This document shows, one piece after another, positions 63,463 to 64,000 of a stretch of DNA of 64,000 nucleotides. The position numbers and the translations under genes are program-made. The notes under the pieces are model-generated. The model was not told where the DNA came from. It saw only the letters and a list, made by a program, of their open reading frames with translations, and did no database searches. Source of the stretch: Bacteroides coprosuis DSM 18011 (lineage in GTDB: Bacteria > Bacteroidota > Bacteroidia > Bacteroidales > Bacteroidaceae); assembly GCA_000212915.1 (NCBI GenBank), contig CM001167.1, positions 2,224,780 through 2,288,779 on the forward strand, given 5' to 3'. Within the stretch, counting starts at the first letter, position 1. Each line of letters starts with the position of its first letter.

Positions 63463-64000
63463 TTATCTTTTTACATCGGTTATTTCTCCTAATCGGTTCA
63501 CTTTTAGTTTCCAACAAATATGCTTTAAACTACGTTTATCATCATCATTTTCTATTTTATTTTTTGTACCAAACTCTACATAATCATGAATTACTTTAGA
63601 TACTCTATGATTAACAAAGAAAGCTCTGTTACCCGTAAACGAAACAGCCTTATAAACTCTTCCTTTTTGTTCGTCCGACAGATGATCTACATCTACCAAC
63701 TCAGGTTGCTTCTGCTCCTCATCTGTTGGGACATAGACCAAATCATTGGGAGACAAATGAAATTTCAATTTCGATTCATTATACGTCTCTGGTACTGGAG
63801 ATTTTTTCTCTTTCAATCTATCAATAACAATATTTAAAGGGATGCTATCAAACATACGTTTTCCTTCTTGGTCTTCGTATATTCCAAAAAACAGATTAGT
63901 TCCTTTTGCTGCAATAGCATATTTATCAGGATTGTTATGACTTACTCCTAATGGAAACTTAGAGCCTAAGTCCTCAAATAATCGAACCTTATAAATAGGC
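63463..64000 (-). CDS. cas9: Cas9 (type II-C), C-terminal part only; continues past the window
   Basis: The minus-strand frame is open to base 64,000 and no true start lies in the window; 178 codons are visible. PIYKVRLFEDLGSKFPLG, then NLFFGIYEDQEGKR, LSPNDLVYVPTDEE and the end ICWKLKVNRLGEITDVKR are characteristic of the PAM-interacting C-terminal domain of Bacteroidota type II-C Cas9. The nuclease domains are outside. The Met at 63,855 is internal and should not be taken as a start. No tracrRNA (anti-repeat) was found in the window, so it is probably on the other side of cas9. Confidence 0.95.
   Translation of the reverse strand, partial: PIYKVRLFEDLGSKFPLGVSHNNPDKYAIAAKGTNLFFGIYEDQEGKRMFDSIPLNIVIDRLKEKKSPVPETYNESKLKFHLSPNDLVYVPTDEEQKQPELVDVDHLSDEQKGRVYKAVSFTGNRAFFVNHRVSKVIHDYVEFGTKNKIENDDDKRSLKHICWKLKVNRLGEITDVKR

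Noticed and set aside
63463-63855. A separate 130-residue gene starting at the Met at 63,855
   Set aside because: The frame continues open to the window edge with clear Cas9 C-terminal sequence, so this is only the end of cas9.

Overview
This is a low-GC Bacteroidota chromosome segment, most likely Bacteroidales. The gene families and order resemble Bacteroides-type genomes, but the species is not established from sequence alone. Supporting signs are the large one-strand capsule locus, promoters of the TTTG-N19..21-TAnnTTTG form, a SusC-like TonB receptor with a carboxypeptidase-like N-terminal domain, a DUF4373 protein, and a 47-nt type II-C CRISPR repeat.

Bases 1-23,355 are a capsule / surface polysaccharide locus, all on the minus strand and read from right to left. 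It starts at a recognisable promoter (23,513-23,544). In order it encodes a Wzx flippase, two FrhB-family proteins (the second only a C-terminal half), a pyruvyltransferase-like protein, a three-gene UDP-L-amino-sugar module, two acyltransferases, a Wzy-like polymerase, four glycosyltransferases, a hexapeptide acetyltransferase, an initiating sugar transferase with its aminotransferase/acetyltransferase pair, WbuC, Gmd and Fcl (GDP-L-fucose), a Wza-like export lipoprotein and the start of a Wzc-like chain-length protein cut by the window edge.

Bases 23,356-37,985 are an accessory region. It holds three related small helix-turn-helix-like proteins in a row, an 11-copy 22-bp tandem repeat, a WYL_2/SH3-like small protein and a DUF4373 protein. 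These are followed by roughly 8.5 kb with no credible gene, built from interspersed repeat modules. One GC-richer module of about 160-250 bp is present nine times, and its surroundings are full of hairpins.

Bases 37,986-56,749 are mostly chromosomal genes: two unknown proteins, an unknown lipoprotein, a probable metal-uptake operon (His/Cys small protein, TonB receptor, His-rich lipoprotein) behind a clear promoter, a WG-repeat protein, pyruvate phosphate dikinase, an RRM RNA-binding protein, two tandem DASS/SLC13-type anion transporters (one clearly frameshifted, one with a possible N-terminal shift), two small proteins and a secreted endonuclease/exonuclease/phosphatase-fold protein.

Bases 56,850-64,000 are a second accessory region. 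It contains two inverted copies of the same 22-bp repeat, an orphan 31-nt piece of the CRISPR repeat, and a lipoprotein gene with a glycine-zipper, bacteriocin-like C-terminus. That gene is broken by a 1,029-bp IS982-family element with an 8-bp target duplication and by an A7-tract frameshift, and is followed 1 bp later by a 55-residue two-helix membrane protein. Then come iteron-like inverted repeats, a mobilization (relaxase) gene whose 5' end runs into the first CRISPR repeat, a CRISPR array of 24 identical repeats with 23 spacers, and cas2, cas1 and the 3' end of cas9. The array probably reads rightwards, convergent with the cas genes, with three hairpins between them.
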